From positions 30,011,501 through 30,075,500 of the forward strand of contig CM073887.1 of the NCBI GenBank assembly GCA_037176705.1: a stretch of DNA of 64,000 nucleotides, in the 5' to 3' direction. The position numbers and the translations under genes were made by a program. This DNA is from Molossus alvarezi (taxonomy: Eukaryota; Chordata; Mammalia; Chiroptera; Molossidae). Positions 12,561-25,985 of the stretch are shown one piece after another (within the stretch, counting starts at the first letter, position 1; every line of letters begins with the position of its first letter). The notes beneath the pieces are model-generated. The model worked only from the letters and a program-made list of their open reading frames with translations, did no database searches and was not told the DNA's origin.

Positions 12561-14740
12561 TAAAATCAAAAAGTTGCCTTGTCGTTGCAAGGGACCTGCA
12601 AAGTCATCTTATTCTTCCCTGTGACTCCAATGACATTAGCAGATTTTGTATTGTTTAGCATTACCTGTTTCTGTCCAGACCTGCAGGTTTTGAAAATGAC
12701 AATAATTCCTCCTCAATCACTTACAGAAAACGCTCCAGGCAGTGGCATGAGTAAATCTCCCTCAGAGCCAGCTCGCATTGGCCAGTACTTGGACAGTTTA
12801 CCTGACACTGCCCCGAGATGCACAAAGGGATATCTCTACAGCCTCATGCATATGTAACAATTTTTGAGTAACACAAACTTGAAAGTGCCATTTCGTTTCA
12901 AATCACCCTGTCTGTACATATATTTTGCATTTGCACATATGTGTATGTGTATTGAATAATCAGGGATTGTATTAAGCAGGTGCACACCATGTTGTCATGC
13001 ATTCTAATTGGCTGGTGCCTAGAAGCTATCAGTTGTCAGATACTTTTCATATCACTTCACAAATAACTGCACATTATTAGATGGTTAAGCTGTGCAAGGC
13101 AATGTTCTAACTAACCTATTATTAATCACAACTACTATACCATTCCCATTTCATGAATTAGGGAACAGACTCACAGAGAAATTCAATGGCATACTTGACA
13201 TCACATGATTATTAAATTGTGGACCTGGCGTACAGAGCAACCCAGCGTGGTTGGAGCACATGTTTGAGTGTTAAACACTTGGCTGGGGGATGACACCCCA
13301 TGCCTTGAACTCCCCATTCCCCCAACACACGTACATATATTTATCTCCATTTAGATTTTCTTGGCTTGGTTTACTTAGTAACCTTGTGTTAGTTTGTGTT
13401 TTGTGGAGAGATGTTGATACTAGTATTTGTCAGATATATTTCTGAAATTTCTCTCACAGTCATTCTTTTGAGAGATTTCCATTGATAATGTACAAAAAGG
13501 AGCATATCACATTATTGGACATTTTCAATGAAATTATATTGATTAGAATGTCTTTTACATTAATTGGATAGTGCTATGTTCTGATATTTTCAATGCTTAA
13601 ATTATCTTCTGCTTAAATTATTTTCTACTTCCAGTAGAAAGTAAATGTACTCATTCATCATTTTCTTCATCATTTCGGAGCCTCCTTCATAGCTGCCTGT
13701 ATGTTAAAAACTGTGATCAATGATATTTGTGCTCACTACCAAATAATATTGGCTAGGCTTTAGAAGGATACTTCCATTACAAGTATCCAAGAAAAGAATG
13801 ACTATAAAATAGATTTTTGTTTCTAATCTATTATATCAGAGCAGATTGCTTGTCTCTTTCAAAAATGTTACTCCATATATGATAATTAAATATTCTGTAA
13901 AAAATTTAAGCATGTGGATTATAGTAGTCAATTTATTACATTAGATTCATTGATTTAATTTTATTTTTGAATCCTTGTTCTGTAATGATGTACTTTAATT
14001 CAATTTAATTATGTTTTGTTCATTTAGATTTATGAAGTGGAGAACTAAAAAATAATCCCTAGTGTTCTTTAGACTTTTATAAATACAGTCTTTTTTTCCA
14101 TGGGACATTGTAAAAGTACCATTCTGTAACTATATAAGATGCTAATTAAGCAGCCTATTTTTTTTTTTTTCCATCAGCAAGCAATACAAGGGGAAATTAA
14201 AGACAACATATGAAAGATTTTAGATAAAATTCTTTTGTTGAATGAAATATTTATTTTCACTATCAGTGCCTCCAGTACAATGAGCTGCTCACTTATTTCT
14301 AAGTAGCAGTTGTTATTTTCTCTCTGGTATATTATAAACATTTTTAAAAAAACAGTACTTTATAGGCTTGGGCCCACTTAAAGATAAATGGGAAAAACCT
14401 CAAATGGCCAGATGGGCTTCTAGGCAGAGAATCACTTCAGATGCCTAAACATTATCTCCCTTTTATAGACAGCTATTTGTGTTAAATTTTCTTCCATCCA
14501 CAGATTGTCTTCACGCTCCTTGCCTTTAAGGGACTCCATCTCCTCACTGAGAGTTTCTTTTGCACACAGGCTTCGTATTCTCATTTTAATGGCCTTGCTA
14601 TGTGTGGAATGAGGGCGTTGCTTGCCTTCATCATTTTTGCCCACACTGTCATTTACAGATAATAGACCCTGCACCAAAATCGGCAGTGGGGGGGGGAGCA
14701 TCCCTTTTAGAAATAATCTTCCATCTCAATTGTATCATTT
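12560..14740. other. Intronic DNA with one MIR
   Basis: Apart from the MIR at 13060-13245 no gene or repeat was recognised. The sequence is AT-rich with several T-runs. Confidence 0.45.
13060..13245 (-). mobile_element. MIR SINE fragment (antisense)
   Basis: The order tgtgcaaggcaatgttctaa, cccatttcatgaattagggaacagactcacagagaaattcaatggca, then a segment near tggacctggc follows the reverse-strand MIR core (lower the gauge: an old, diverged copy). Confidence 0.6.
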
Positions 14741-14748
14741 TCCATTCT

Positions 14749-15000
14749 TTTTTTAAAATCCTCACCCGAGGATATTTTTCCTTTCATCTTCAGATAGTGG
14801 GAGGGAGGACGAGAGAGAGAGAGAGAGAGAGGGAGAGAAAGAGAGAAACATTGATGTGAAAGAGACACATCGACTGATTGTCTCCCGCACAACTCCAACC
14901 AGGGCCAGGGACCAAACTGCAATCCTTGACCGGAATCGAATCTGTAACTCTTTGATCTGCAGGCCAACACTCTAATCATTGAGCCAAACCAGCCAGGGCT
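14749..15000 (-). mobile_element. Ves SINE (antisense)
   Basis: It ends with agccagggct at 15000 and shows the tail hairpin tcctcacccgagga near 14759 plus a GA-run body. Flanks cattttccattctt (from 14736) and catttttccactctt (from 15001) are a target-site duplication. Confidence 0.93.
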
Positions 15001-15334
15001 CATTTTTCCACTCTTCTTATTTCTTGTTATTTACAGCATCTAAATCGCCCCTCATCAACAGTTACTTATAGACAACATCATGTACTACCTGCATCTTTGT
15101 ACCAAGACCTGATGGGTGATCTCTGCTTCCATTCAGACAGCTCATCCACCCCACCACACCTCCCTTTCACAGGATCAACAATGCTGTCACTGACTTGTCT
15201 CTTTTTCTCACATTGCATCCAGCATCGAGTCATTGCTGCAAATATGATAATAGTACCTAATACCTTTAAAATAAATAACAAAATAATTTCCATGGGATTA
15301 AGGCCATTTATCACTTAATCCTTTTTTCCCACTG

Positions 15335-15600
15335 CTTTCCTTTTTTTGTTATAAAATAAACTTTAAAAAATATTAGTATTCTATTTTTAAATACCTGTCT
15401 ATATTCAATATTATTTGTATTAGTTTTAGGTGTACAGTATACTGGTCAGACAATCATATACTTTACAAAGTGAACCCGCCCCCCATATTTCCAGCGCTCA
15501 CTTGGAACCAGGCATAGTTATTACAGTATTACTGTAATGGTATTCTCTATGCTATTCTGTTTTCTTCATCCTCGTCAGTGGCTATGTCCTAATATTTATC
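15335..15600 (-). mobile_element. Antisense L1 3'-end fragment
   Basis: The text ttttaggtgtacagtatactgg, then caatcatatactttacaaagtga and ctcacttggaaccaggcatagttatta, is the characteristic reverse complement of an older L1 3' UTR. Confidence 0.65.
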
Positions 15601-17095
15601 TTGTGCTTCAGTGAAACTTCTCACAGTGCCTCTGGGGTGCCAGGCTCTCTGTGGCACAAAGTCTCTACTCCTGTCCCCTCTGTGGAGCCTATTCCAGCCC
15701 CTCAAACTTGTATTTTCATAGAATTCTATGCAAACTCCTATGACAGCAGAACTTATTTTTCAGAAAATTATTTGTCCACATATTTGTCTTCACTATGAGA
15801 ATACAGTTAATGATAGAATGATAGCCATTGTTTTGTTATCCTGATCATGCAGCTCACTGCCTGGCACATGGTTCAGCTTCAGAGTACTAAGCAAGGGAAG
15901 GATTGAATATATTTAGTAGAAGTTACTTGCAAATATTTCAGAAATTTTTCTCTACAATCTTGCCACTACTTAGGAAAAGATTTTACTGTTTTCTATCTAG
16001 AGTAAGGGAAATTCATTCTAGTTATTCTGCATTGATCAAAATGTTCCATTTTTTTGATAGGCTCAATCTGACCATCTGCAAATAATCATAGGCATAGATG
16101 GAGGGATTTGATACAGAAATCATGAATACACATGTATTAATGAAGACTGGCCCTCAAGTTCTTTATAACCTAATAAAACAGTTTAATATATAAGCAGATA
16201 CATTATGATAAGAGTTATAATAGAGTTAGTGTCAAGACGTGTCTAACAGAAGTGAAGGGTGCAGCCATTTTGGAGAACTCAGAGATGTGGCAGTGAGACC
16301 ATTAGGTAACTAATTAAATATTATATAAAATTATTTTCAAGTTACTCCTAGCTAGACATCAGAGAAAGCATGGTTGTTTCCGTCTTCTTGATAATTAAAA
16401 TTAAAATTTACCTTCTTTAATTAAAATATTTGTGCCCTCAAGCTTAGCGAGGGAAATGGGCACATGGTAGAAGTGAACTGAGAATAATCGCTGTGCTAAA
16501 AATATGCACATTCACACCTACCTACAAGATTTGGTCTCTTGTTTAAAAGACAGAATCAAATTATGTCAGTTAGTTAAAGGATTTATCTTGTACCATTCCC
16601 TATCTGCATCTATATTACTCTGTTCATTTCCTATATTTTCAAAGCTGGTTATGATTACAGCTATTGCAGCAATGATTATATTGTATTTTTTATCAAAGGA
16701 CTTTGTTTATCTTTGCACTCTCAAGGTAAGGTATTAAAAGATGTTAAAGTGCAGTACCTAACAGACAATGTTTATTGAATAAAACTTTCAAATGTAGTTA
16801 ATTTATTTTAGTCAATTTTACCTTTTGTATATAGTGCAAATGTAGATTGAAAATATTTATGTCTCACAACATAAATAATATTAAAAAATAGTATAGATTG
16901 AGATACCAGCTAGAGGATGGTACATTTTTTTCTTTAAGTATATTTTGGGGGATTGTTGTTTTAGAATCTTCAATCAATTCCTAAAGAGTTAACTTCCTTT
17001 TTCTTTATGTACCAACTAAAATAAAATACAATAAAAATTCTTCACTTTGGTTTTAAGCTTTAGTCACTACTATCTGACTCCTGAGTGAGGAATAG
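15600..17095. other. Intronic DNA without recognised genes
   Basis: A short L2-like 3' phrase (ctcactgcctggcacatggt) occurs near 15853-15872. Nothing else was recognised. Confidence 0.4.
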
Positions 17096-17099
17096 AATA

Positions 17100-17280
17100 A
17101 AATTTAGGAACATAAAATCTAATCCAAGCTCTTCAATAAGCGAGCTGTGTGACTTCAGGTATATCCTTTAATCTCACTGGGTTTCAAGATTTTCATCTGT
17201 AAAATGAAGGGATTGAACCAGATCATTTTCAAAGTCCCTCCAGCCCCAAAGCAAACTCCAGGTTTTAAGATTGCTTCAGA
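17100..17280 (+). mobile_element. MIR-type tRNA SINE fragment
   Basis: The text gagctgtgtgacttcaggta, followed by tctgtaaaatgaagggattg and a segment ending in ccctccagcccc, matches the MIR core and a related 3' part. It is in sense orientation. Confidence 0.7.
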
Positions 17281-18245
17281 TCACAACATCTAGGTCTGTG
17301 CTGTTCTCTCTGATGCCCCTGACATAATGGAATATCTAGCAAGTGGAGCATCTCTCCATGGAGCCAAATGTCCTTTGGAACAGGAACTTCCTGGGCAATG
17401 AATAGCTATTAAATATTATATATAATCACTCAAAGATCTATCATACCTGGCATATAGCTCAATTTACCACAGTGCCAAGTGTACCCTAATCACCAATAAA
17501 TTCTAGCCTCAACCTATTTCACCGACAATCAGACACAGCCCAGTTTTTCTATTCTTGTATTTGACATAGTACTTGGTATAGTTACTATCTAAATATGAAA
17601 AATTTAAACATATCAACATGACATTTTATGAAATAAAAAATGTTCTGTCTGAGTTTTCTAGTTACAGCTTCCCCCTAAGCTTAGTGTCAGCCTCTTAAAA
17701 CAAATAAACAAACAACTTCTAATATATGATCTTTTAGTATTTTGAAATTTAAATTGAAGCTCAGTTGAAGCATGTGTATCTGCAAAGATCCAAAGTAGCA
17801 TTCTGACACTTTCTAGTATAATTTCCAAATGTGATACTTAAGATACTGCACCTTTATAAATTCTCATCAGCATACGAAGTGCTATGGAAAAGTAATGAAG
17901 TAAGGTTCTTTTTAAATAGGAGAAGATGACTAAAAAGATAGAATGGAAAAAAAATATAAATATAATTTTTAAAAATTATCTAGAAGGAGGAAAGAGGAGA
18001 CAGGGACAAGCTATTTTTTATATAATAGAAAGTGTGTGTTGTACAGACAATATTTAGAAAATTGTCTTTCTGCTCAAAAAATAAAACCTTAGGAAGGGTA
18101 GACTTTGCCTTTGGGACATTATATCATTCACTGCCATGCCTATGTTCCCAGTAAATCATCAATAAATATTTTGAATAAGTTCACATTCTCTTTCCAATGT
18201 CAAAGTGATTATTAAAACTACTATAAGAGTTGTTTTTATTGCAAT
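17280..18245. other. Intronic DNA, possible L2 3' tail
   Basis: Near 18090-18178, gccatgcctatgttcccagtaaatcatcaataaatattttgaataa resembles the 3' end of an L2-type element in sense orientation; the call is weak. The rest is unassigned. Confidence 0.4.
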
Positions 18246-18246
18246 C

Positions 18247-18522
18247 TTTTTTTATTAATCCTCACCCAAGGATATTTTTCTTTTTTTTTTTTTTCTTTTT
18301 TTTTTTTTTTAGATAGAGTAGGAGAGCGGGAGGGAGGGAGGGAGGGAGGGAGAGAAACATTGATGTGAGACAGACACATCGATTGGTTACCTTCCACACT
18401 ACCCCCACCGGGGCTGGGGATCGAACCCACAACTGAAGAACATGCCATTGACCAGGAATCAAAACTGAGACTCTTTGTTCCACAGGCCGATGCTCTCACC
18501 ACTGAGCAAAACTGGCCAGGGC
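18247..18522 (-). mobile_element. Ves SINE (antisense)
   Basis: The tail hairpin remnant tcctcacccaagga is near 18259, followed by a long T-run, a GAGG-rich body and a head ending ggccagggc at 18522. The B box is recognisable though diverged. Open frames across it are repeat-derived. Confidence 0.93.
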
Positions 18523-18524
18523 AG

Positions 18525-19870
18525 CAGCCTTTCAACCTCAGCACAAACTTTATTTCTTCTCTTCCCCACCATCCGATGATGAGCAATATAAAGTACTAGA
18601 CGAGGTCAAGTCCCATCTACGGCCTCAGGTCACCTGCAAGTTGACTTCGGTTAAGCTACTCTTTCCATGTTTAAGATTTATGATATCATATGTGGAGAAG
18701 AGGTATTTTCATTATGGACTCGATCTGTTTAATTATCTCAGTGGTGGGATGCTCACTAATGTCTTATTAGTCTTGCTAATTTCAAGCTAAAACTGAATGG
18801 AAAATACAGTAGAGAGAACTATGCCACTTCAAAAGCAAATGGGAGCAGAAATGAGGACATCCATAATAGGGTCAACAATAAAAATAAAGTTAAAAATCCA
18901 ATAAAATAGTAAAATCACAAAAACAGTCAAAATAAAAATTCAGACCTATAGAGCCAATGAAACAATTGTGAGGATTATGCACATTGTATAAAGGCTAATT
19001 TAATATTTCTTTAGCTAGCCAGCATTTCTGAGATAAAGCATGATATGTTTTAGTAGAATGTAAACTTCACATAAGTTTTCAGGAGAAGAGTTTCAAAAAG
19101 TCCTCAAAGAAAGAATATAATCCTTCATTTCATACTGAACTCAAAGCTCAGCTGGTTTTATTTATTTATTTTTTACCAGCCAAGCAATGATCTTGGAAAG
19201 AACTTTTCGTCTGAGGGAAGTAGTGATTGCCCCATACGCCTTTGAAATCTGTTTCATGTAAAGAGATGGAGTTTTGAGCCTCATCAATTTTTAAACACAA
19301 AGGAAGTACTTGACATACTGTAGTGAAAAAAAGTTATAGTCTCTCATTATTAATTCACAGATCAGCTGTTCAAGCAAAATTGTTTCTGAATTTATAGCAA
19401 ACTAAAAGGAGCATAAAAATTATTTCTTTCTTGTGCTCTCTATAAACAGCTTTACCAGGTACTAGGCAATCAGGGCGGTAGAAATGCCTTTCCAAATAGA
19501 TAAGTGCAGCTGTGATCAGATTGTAATACGCTGTAATGTGTTTTCAGTCCATAAGTCCTTTCCAAGGGAACACTATGGCTTCTTTCAAAATCTTTCTAAA
19601 GAAGAAATGTGTAGCATTATGGTATATTCTATTTCCAAAAAATAAAATAAACTCCCCAGGTCACTCTGAAAAGTAGCATTCAGACATTCTGAAGGGAATG
19701 CTCAGATCACTTGCTTTTTGTTTTTTGTTTCCTTTGTTATAGTCAGCTAGAGGAATTCGAGGGTGGCAATATAGGCAGCCCTAAAGCCCAGTCTCAATGA
19801 TCATATTTCCTGAGCTATACTAGTACCTCCACACTTTAACTTTTGCCACTTAGATTTTTACCTTTGCTTT
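18525..19870. other. Intronic DNA without recognised features
   Basis: AT-rich unique-looking sequence with no gene, RNA or repeat recognised. Confidence 0.45.
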
Positions 19871-19875
19871 CTTTT

Positions 19876-20105
19876 CTTTTTTCTTTTTTTTAGTTTGTTT
19901 TCCCTTATTGATCTTAGAGAGAGAGGAAGACAGAGGGAGAGAGAGACAGAAACATCGATGAGAGAGAACATCGATTGGTCGCTTCCTGCATGTCCCCCAC
20001 TGGGGATCGGGCCCACAACCTGGGCAGAGGAATTGAACCCGTGACCTCTTGGTGCATGGGTCGACACTCAACCACCTCAACCACTGAGCCACACTGGCTG
20101 GACTT
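19876..20105 (-). mobile_element. Ves SINE (antisense)
   Basis: Head ggctggact at about 20104. The head carries a small local duplication, ctcaaccacctcaaccactgagcc. Flanks ctttgctttctttt (from 19862) and ctttgcttcttta (from about 20108) are a diverged target-site duplication. Confidence 0.93.
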
Positions 20106-20109
20106 AGCT

Positions 20110-21478
20110 TTGCTTCTTTAGGGTAATTCTAATCCTTTCTGGGTTCTGGAATAGCGTAGGCAATATAAATAAGAAAATTAGTCCTAGACTCTTAATAAGA
20201 GTCCCAGGGCTGGATGGTCTTGATTACAAGATAGAGAAGTTGACTCAATTTGCTTGATCTATCTACAAAGAAAAATTAGAAATTACTTTATTATAAAATG
20301 CTCCTAGAAGTTTTCATTGTGATTATTAAAAAATAAATAAATAAACAACTGTAATGTTAGACTTGTGTGCGTGGAAGTAATTAAGGTACATAATTATTGT
20401 AGTTTAAAAGTTGTACGTGATAAGACATATTTTGTTTTTATTGTATGTTTTTACTGAATGCTCTCTTCCGGTCTCAAGGCAAGCATGAATAAAATTAGGT
20501 TAAATGTAGCAAGTAGCATTACAATCTCTTAGAATTTGTTTCATTCATTTTATTTTTACTGAATACTGTCTGTATCTTTGGTTGTCCTATTTGGAAAAAA
20601 AAAAAAAAAAAAAAAGGTCAATAAAACATGGCCAGCAAAAAAAAAAAAAATTGTTGGTCTTTGAGCAAATTAAACAAATGAACCAGTTAAATAAATGTTT
20701 ACTAGATATGCTGCTGCTTCCGACTTAGGTTACTGTTGAAATAAACAACATAAAAAGAGCTACTGTCCATGCACAGATTTTGGTATAATGTACTAATTAT
20801 TAAAAGCGGTTTTAATTATTTTTGAAACTAGATCTGGGAAATGGGCAATTTATACAGCCTAGAAAGGGCACCACTGTTGGGTATGGTTTCACGCAGACTA
20901 TTTTTAAAAACAGAAATTAATTGAGAAGAGAATTGCTGATGAACCCACGCTTTGCATGTAACTGAAACTATGGCACAGTAGGAGGACAGGTAATGATTTC
21001 AATCCTATTTAAAGTAAAATGACCAAATGATAAGGGAGTTAAAACTTCAGTGGAAACAAACAAAAGTCAGGAAAAGCTTGTGAAAAATACATTCTGACAA
21101 CTGAAACTGTTAAGGGCACAAAGCAGTTTAGACCAGTAAGTGCTAAGTCACTGACTCTGTCAGTTCTCTAAATTGCTCATTTTAATTAGCCATGGCAACC
21201 AGACAATACACTTAATCTTTTACAGTCATCAGAAAAAAGAGCCACATTTAATAACCTTACTATCTGATGAACCTTTGAATTTTTCTTTTGGAAGAATACT
21301 ACTACAGTTATGTATTGCATTAGATCATTGGACTTGAGAGAAAACCATTTGTCATTCCATATTTAATGTAGACAGATTGGCATAAAAAAAGCTAATCAAT
21401 GGTAAAGTTGTAGAAATAGCTTTAAAGTAAACATAAGCTCGTAGGCTTAAATGTGCTAAGCAGAACTATTTCACCATT
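20110..21478. other. Intronic DNA with two adjacent A-runs
   Basis: Poly-A runs at 20595-20615 and 20637-20650 are separated by about 21 bases (ggtcaataaaacatggccagc). They could be the tails of two badly truncated retroposons, but no body is left. The rest is unassigned. Confidence 0.4.
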
Positions 21479-21488
21479 CCGCATTTCT

Positions 21489-21737
21489 TTTTTTTTTTTT
21501 TTTTTTATCCTCACCCGAGGACATTTTTTCTATTTTTTGTTCAGATAGAGTGTGGGAGGGGGAGAGAGAGAGAGAAACATCGACGTGAAAGGGACACGTC
21601 GAGTGGTTGCCACCCACACGACCCAACCAGGGCCAGGGACAAACTGCAACCGAGGTACATGCCCTTAGCGGGAACCGAACCCGGGTCTCTCAGGACCGCA
21701 GGCCGACGCTCTAACTGCTGAGCCAAACCGGCCAGGG
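21489..21737 (-). mobile_element. Young Ves SINE (antisense)
   Basis: CpG sites are well kept (gaaccgaacccgggtctctc in the B-box region, gacgtgaaagggacacgtcg in the body). The tail hairpin tcctcacccgagga is intact. A 10-base target-site duplication, ccgcatttct, lies at 21479-21488 and 21738-21747. Confidence 0.96.
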
Positions 21738-21749
21738 CCGCATTTCTAA

Positions 21750-23090
21750 ATATCTTTATTCTCTGAATAAAGAAATGATCTATGTCGGCTGTCAGTCACT
21801 CACCCACCCATTGTAGACATAAAGAATAACATTGAAACAAATTAGTGGCTGGTGGTCTGAAATGCTGACTATTTAGCCTCATTAATGCTTCCTGCACCTT
21901 TTTGAGTAGTAAAAGGGGAGAAATTATTTTAAAGCTAAATGGCTACATGAGCCTCAGCACAACGTCCACGTCCACGGACAAGAAAACCTGCGGAGGGGAG
22001 AATAAGCAGCTCTTAAATGCGTTCATCTTTCTTTTTCAGGGAGATGATCTAAATTCTAAAGAAATAAATAAATTGGTGACTGATATTTGCATTAATTGAA
22101 ATTTCAATATGTTTTCTTGACATCTTGCAATTATCGTTAATGATGATAGCCGTAATTTACTAAGCACCTATAATATATCAGACTTCACACACGTATTTCT
22201 CTAATGTTCACTGGTTATGAATTATTAGAATATATAACAACAACAACAAAAGAAAGAACAAAGGCTCAAATAAAGTAACTTATTCAGAATGTCACAAACT
22301 AGGACATAGGAGACCAGTACTCAAATCCCCTGAGAACACGCCTTTTCACTGCAGTCATTAGGAACCTGCATTGCAATATCTTTGCTTGACATTAGAATTC
22401 ATATCAGTATTTACAGGAAGAAAATAATAGGTCTGTTAATTATTTCCAGATGCAGAAAAAAAGTAATTTTCAGTTAATATTTTGCTGGAAATGCAAGGAT
22501 GTTTTTATTCTTCTCTCTTATTTATTTTCTGAATTTGTTCCTGCTTTTGCTGCTTCCTCGCCTGCAATACTTTTTTCTTCCCTTTTTAATGAGTTTAACT
22601 GGTGAATCTTAGACATATTAGGCAATTATCTAGGTTGTCTTTATATATAAATATTGGGTAAAAAGATTTAAGACACTTGACTGATAGTCCCATGGTAAAT
22701 AAATGATCCCTTTGAACTAAATGCTGAAATCACACCAAGGATTCCAGAAGCAAAGCTCTTAGATTATGGTAGACGCAGAGAATCTCTAAATGCATACATT
22801 AAAAATGTATTTTTTTTTTTACTTCTTGCAGGTGAATAACCTAAATTACATAGATAATATAGTTGTTTTGTTTTGATTCTACATCAAAGGACTATTTCAG
22901 TCTTCAATGAAATGTCTATGTTTTTATTTATTTTTTAACCATTAACCAAAATTAAGGATGGACTGAGCATGTGGTATAACTACTCTTCAAAAGTGCCCCA
23001 AGGCAGGGACAGACTGAGATCATCAGTATTATCTTGAGTTAGAATCTTCAGCAAGTTTTACCTTTTATTTTGCTGTTTTAGCTTACACAA
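21750..23090. other. Intronic DNA with one MIR
   Basis: Only the MIR at 22135-22370 was recognised. The open frame at 21902-22099 resembles no known protein. Confidence 0.4.
22135..22370 (-). mobile_element. MIR SINE fragment (antisense)
   Basis: The order tactaagcacctataatatatcaga, aaaggctcaaataaagtaacttattcagaatgtcacaaacta, cagtactcaaatcccctg is a diverged reverse-strand MIR. Confidence 0.55.
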
Positions 23091-23094
23091 TATT

Positions 23095-23883
23095 TATATT
23101 TAGAACTTTCACTGAGGTATAATTGACTTATATAACACTATATTTATTCCAGTGTACAATGTAAGAGTTCAATGTTTGTATATATTGCAAATGATGACCC
23201 CAATAACTCTAGTTAACACCTGTTATCATACACACTTACGCATTTTTTTCTTTGAAGAATTATTTAGCAAACTTCCAAATGTGCAATAAAGTATTACTAG
23301 CTATAGTTCTAACATTTATTTTTAACATATTATTATTGAGGTAAAATTCATATAACACAAATTAAACATTTTAAAGTGGCATAAGTATATTCAGAATTTA
23401 TGTCATTAGCATATTTAGAATGATGTGCAACCATCACCTCTATCTAGTTTCAAAATATTCCAAAATGTTTTCATCACCTCCAAGGAGGGCTTGGACTCAC
23501 TAAGAAATCGCTTCATGTAGCACCTTTCCTCAGCTCCTGGGAATCTCAGAAATATGCTTTCTGTTTCTATGGACTTACATTTTTATAATGCATATAAATG
23601 GATTATATTTCATATAAATTGAATTATACAATATACAATATTTTGTATCTGCATTCTTTAACATAGCCTAACATTTCCCAGCTCCATCTCTTTTGTAGAA
23701 TGTATCTGTACTTCATTCTTTCTTTGACCGAATATTCCATCTTATTCCATTTTATGGATACACCATATTTTATTCACTGATGTACACTCGGGTTAGTTCC
23801 ACATTTTCAATATTGAGAATAGTACTGCTATGAATACTTGTATACAAGTATTTGTTTGAATACTTGTTTACAATTTTGGAGGA

Positions 23884-23921
<38 letters not shown>

Positions 23922-24745
23922 ATACATATATATATTTGCTGGATGATATAATAATTCCATGTTTAACTTTATGAGAAACTGACAAACTCTTTTTTTCAGT
24001 GCTGAACTTTTTTATATTCTCCACAGGAATGTGTAGGAGTTCCAATTTTTCTCACTCTTACCAACATTTGTGATTATTCATCTTTTCTATGATATCTACT
24101 CTAATGGGTGTCAAGTGGTATTTCATTGTGGTTTGACTGTATTTCTTATTGACTAATGACGTTGACCATCTTTTCAGTGCTTGTATTTCTTCACTGGAAA
24201 ATTTTCTATTAACGTCTTTTATTTTCTAATTGAGTTGTCTGTCTTTTTGTTGCACTGTAAGAGTCTATTTTTATGGATATTAGCCAATAGCAAATATGTA
24301 ATTTGCAAATATTTTCTTTCTGTTTGTTGTCTTTTCACTTTCTTGATAGTTGTCTCTGATACACAGAATTTTTAAAGTTGATAAAGTCTCCTTTTATTCC
24401 TTGTTTTGGGGTCATACCTAAGAACCCATTACCAAATTGAAGATCATGAAGATGTACACCTAAGTTTATTTCTAAGTATTTTATAGATATAAATTTTACT
24501 TGGAATTTTTAAATCTATTTTGAGTTACCTTTCATATACTGTATGATGCAGGGAACCAACTTTATTATTTTACTTGTGGATCTCCATTTGTCACAGCTAC
24601 ATTTGCTGAAGAAACTATTCCATCCAATTGAATAGTCTTAGTACTTTAACAGTGTTGTAAAAAGGTGACAACCATCCAATTTCCATCCTAGTGGAATACA
24701 ACTATTTTTCAAGTTCATTAATCTAAACATTCTAGTTATATGTAC
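23095..24745 (-). mobile_element. Long antisense L1M-type fragment
   Basis: About 1.6 kb follows the reverse complement of an older mammalian L1 3' region: ctgaggtataattgac (3' end), gtgcaaccatcacctctatc, ttctgtttctatgga, cattttatggatacaccatatttt, tgctatgaatacttg, gttccaatttttctcac, gtgggtgtcaagtggtatt-like text, then cactttcttgatagttgtc and ggtcatacctaagaaccca. A TG microsatellite lies inside. No frame survives. Confidence 0.85.
23885..23920. repeat. (TG)18 microsatellite
   Basis: An uninterrupted TG run of 36 bases inside the antisense L1 fragment. Confidence 0.97.
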
Positions 24746-25705
24746 TTTTTCTTTGCCCATCATAGGAATTTCATTATTTAAAACTAATTTATTATCTTAG
24801 TATTCTTGGAATTAAATAGTATAATCACAATTGTATAAACAAATAAAACCAATGAAATTATAGAAGTTGAGCAGATATAAAACAAAATATCAAGCACACT
24901 TTGGTTTTTTATTCAGACTTTCTCATAAAATTTCACGTCTCTCTATAGTATCATTGTGCCAATGAAAGAATTCACCAGTGAAAGGCTACTAAAATTGGTA
25001 AGATTAAATTTTCAAGTAGAATTAATTAAGTAGTTATGCAAATTCAACTAGTTCAGATGTATTTGTCCTCATTTCTATAGTATGTGTGCTTGGTTCAATC
25101 TCTGAAATAAATATAGGCATTCAGAGATTTGTAATTAAATTATATTCAATGTTAAATTCTAATGTGCAGTCACCAAATTATATATAATATACTTAAGAAT
25201 GGAAACACTTTCAACCTTGTTGAAATGAGAGTTAAGACAATTATCAAATGTACTCATTTAAGTACAGATATAAAAAAAATTAGTTATGCCAGGTTGGATT
25301 TCAACTCAGATATTCAAAGAAAGAATAGTTGAGAAATATAAAAAACAATCTCTGACTAACATTGTGGAATGATGTCTAGAAAGGAGAAAACTTTTGCATT
25401 TCCAGTTGTTCCATGGAATTGTTTCTGCTGTACCCTTTGTCTATAGAATTCACAGCAGCAAGCAGTTTCTTCCTCCAGGCAAAGCTTTAGTTGTATTCTA
25501 CTATAATTCTTTGTTGAGATTATAGATTATAACATTTTCCAGTGGTCTTCTAATATTCAGTTATTATGTCTTTCCTACTTATACTATGAATTTATTGTTC
25601 CATCTTCACCTTGTTTGATTCAGTACGAGTATTCTTTGTATTTGTTATGTTTTTTCATTTAATTTGATATCCAAACATATTCTAATGTTTTAAGAATTTT
25701 TTTCA
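24745..25705. other. Intronic DNA without recognised features
   Basis: AT-rich, no gene or repeat recognised. Confidence 0.45.
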
Positions 25706-25850
25706 ACCCTGGCTCTTGTGGCTCAGCTGGTTGAGGATCATCATGGGCACTCTCAGGGCACGTTCGGGAGGCAACCTATCAGTTTCTCTCTCACTTCAAT
25801 GTTTCCCCCTCTTTCTCCCTCTTCCTTCCAAGAAAACTTTTTTTTTTTAA
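25706..25850 (+). mobile_element. Diverged, internally shortened Ves SINE
   Basis: Head ccctggctcttgtggctcagctgg, then a jump to body sequence (gggaggcaacctatcagtttctctctcac) and a short A-rich tail. The B-box region is largely missing, so it is an internally deleted old copy. Confidence 0.8.
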
Positions 25851-25985
25851 ATAATTTTTGCAGTATGTTTATATTTCTCAGAAGATGAGTCTTTACATGA
25901 ATTGGTCTTTTTATTGAAGTACCAAGCACAGTCTGTATATTTATCTAAACAGTAAATACATATTCAAGATTAAAATGATAATCAA

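Noticed and set aside
18236..18586. 116-codon antisense open frame
   Set aside because: Made of Ves SINE sequence; similar frames occur at most other Ves copies.
20595..20650. Poly-A runs suggesting a processed pseudogene
   Set aside because: No gene-like sequence precedes them and no duplication was found.
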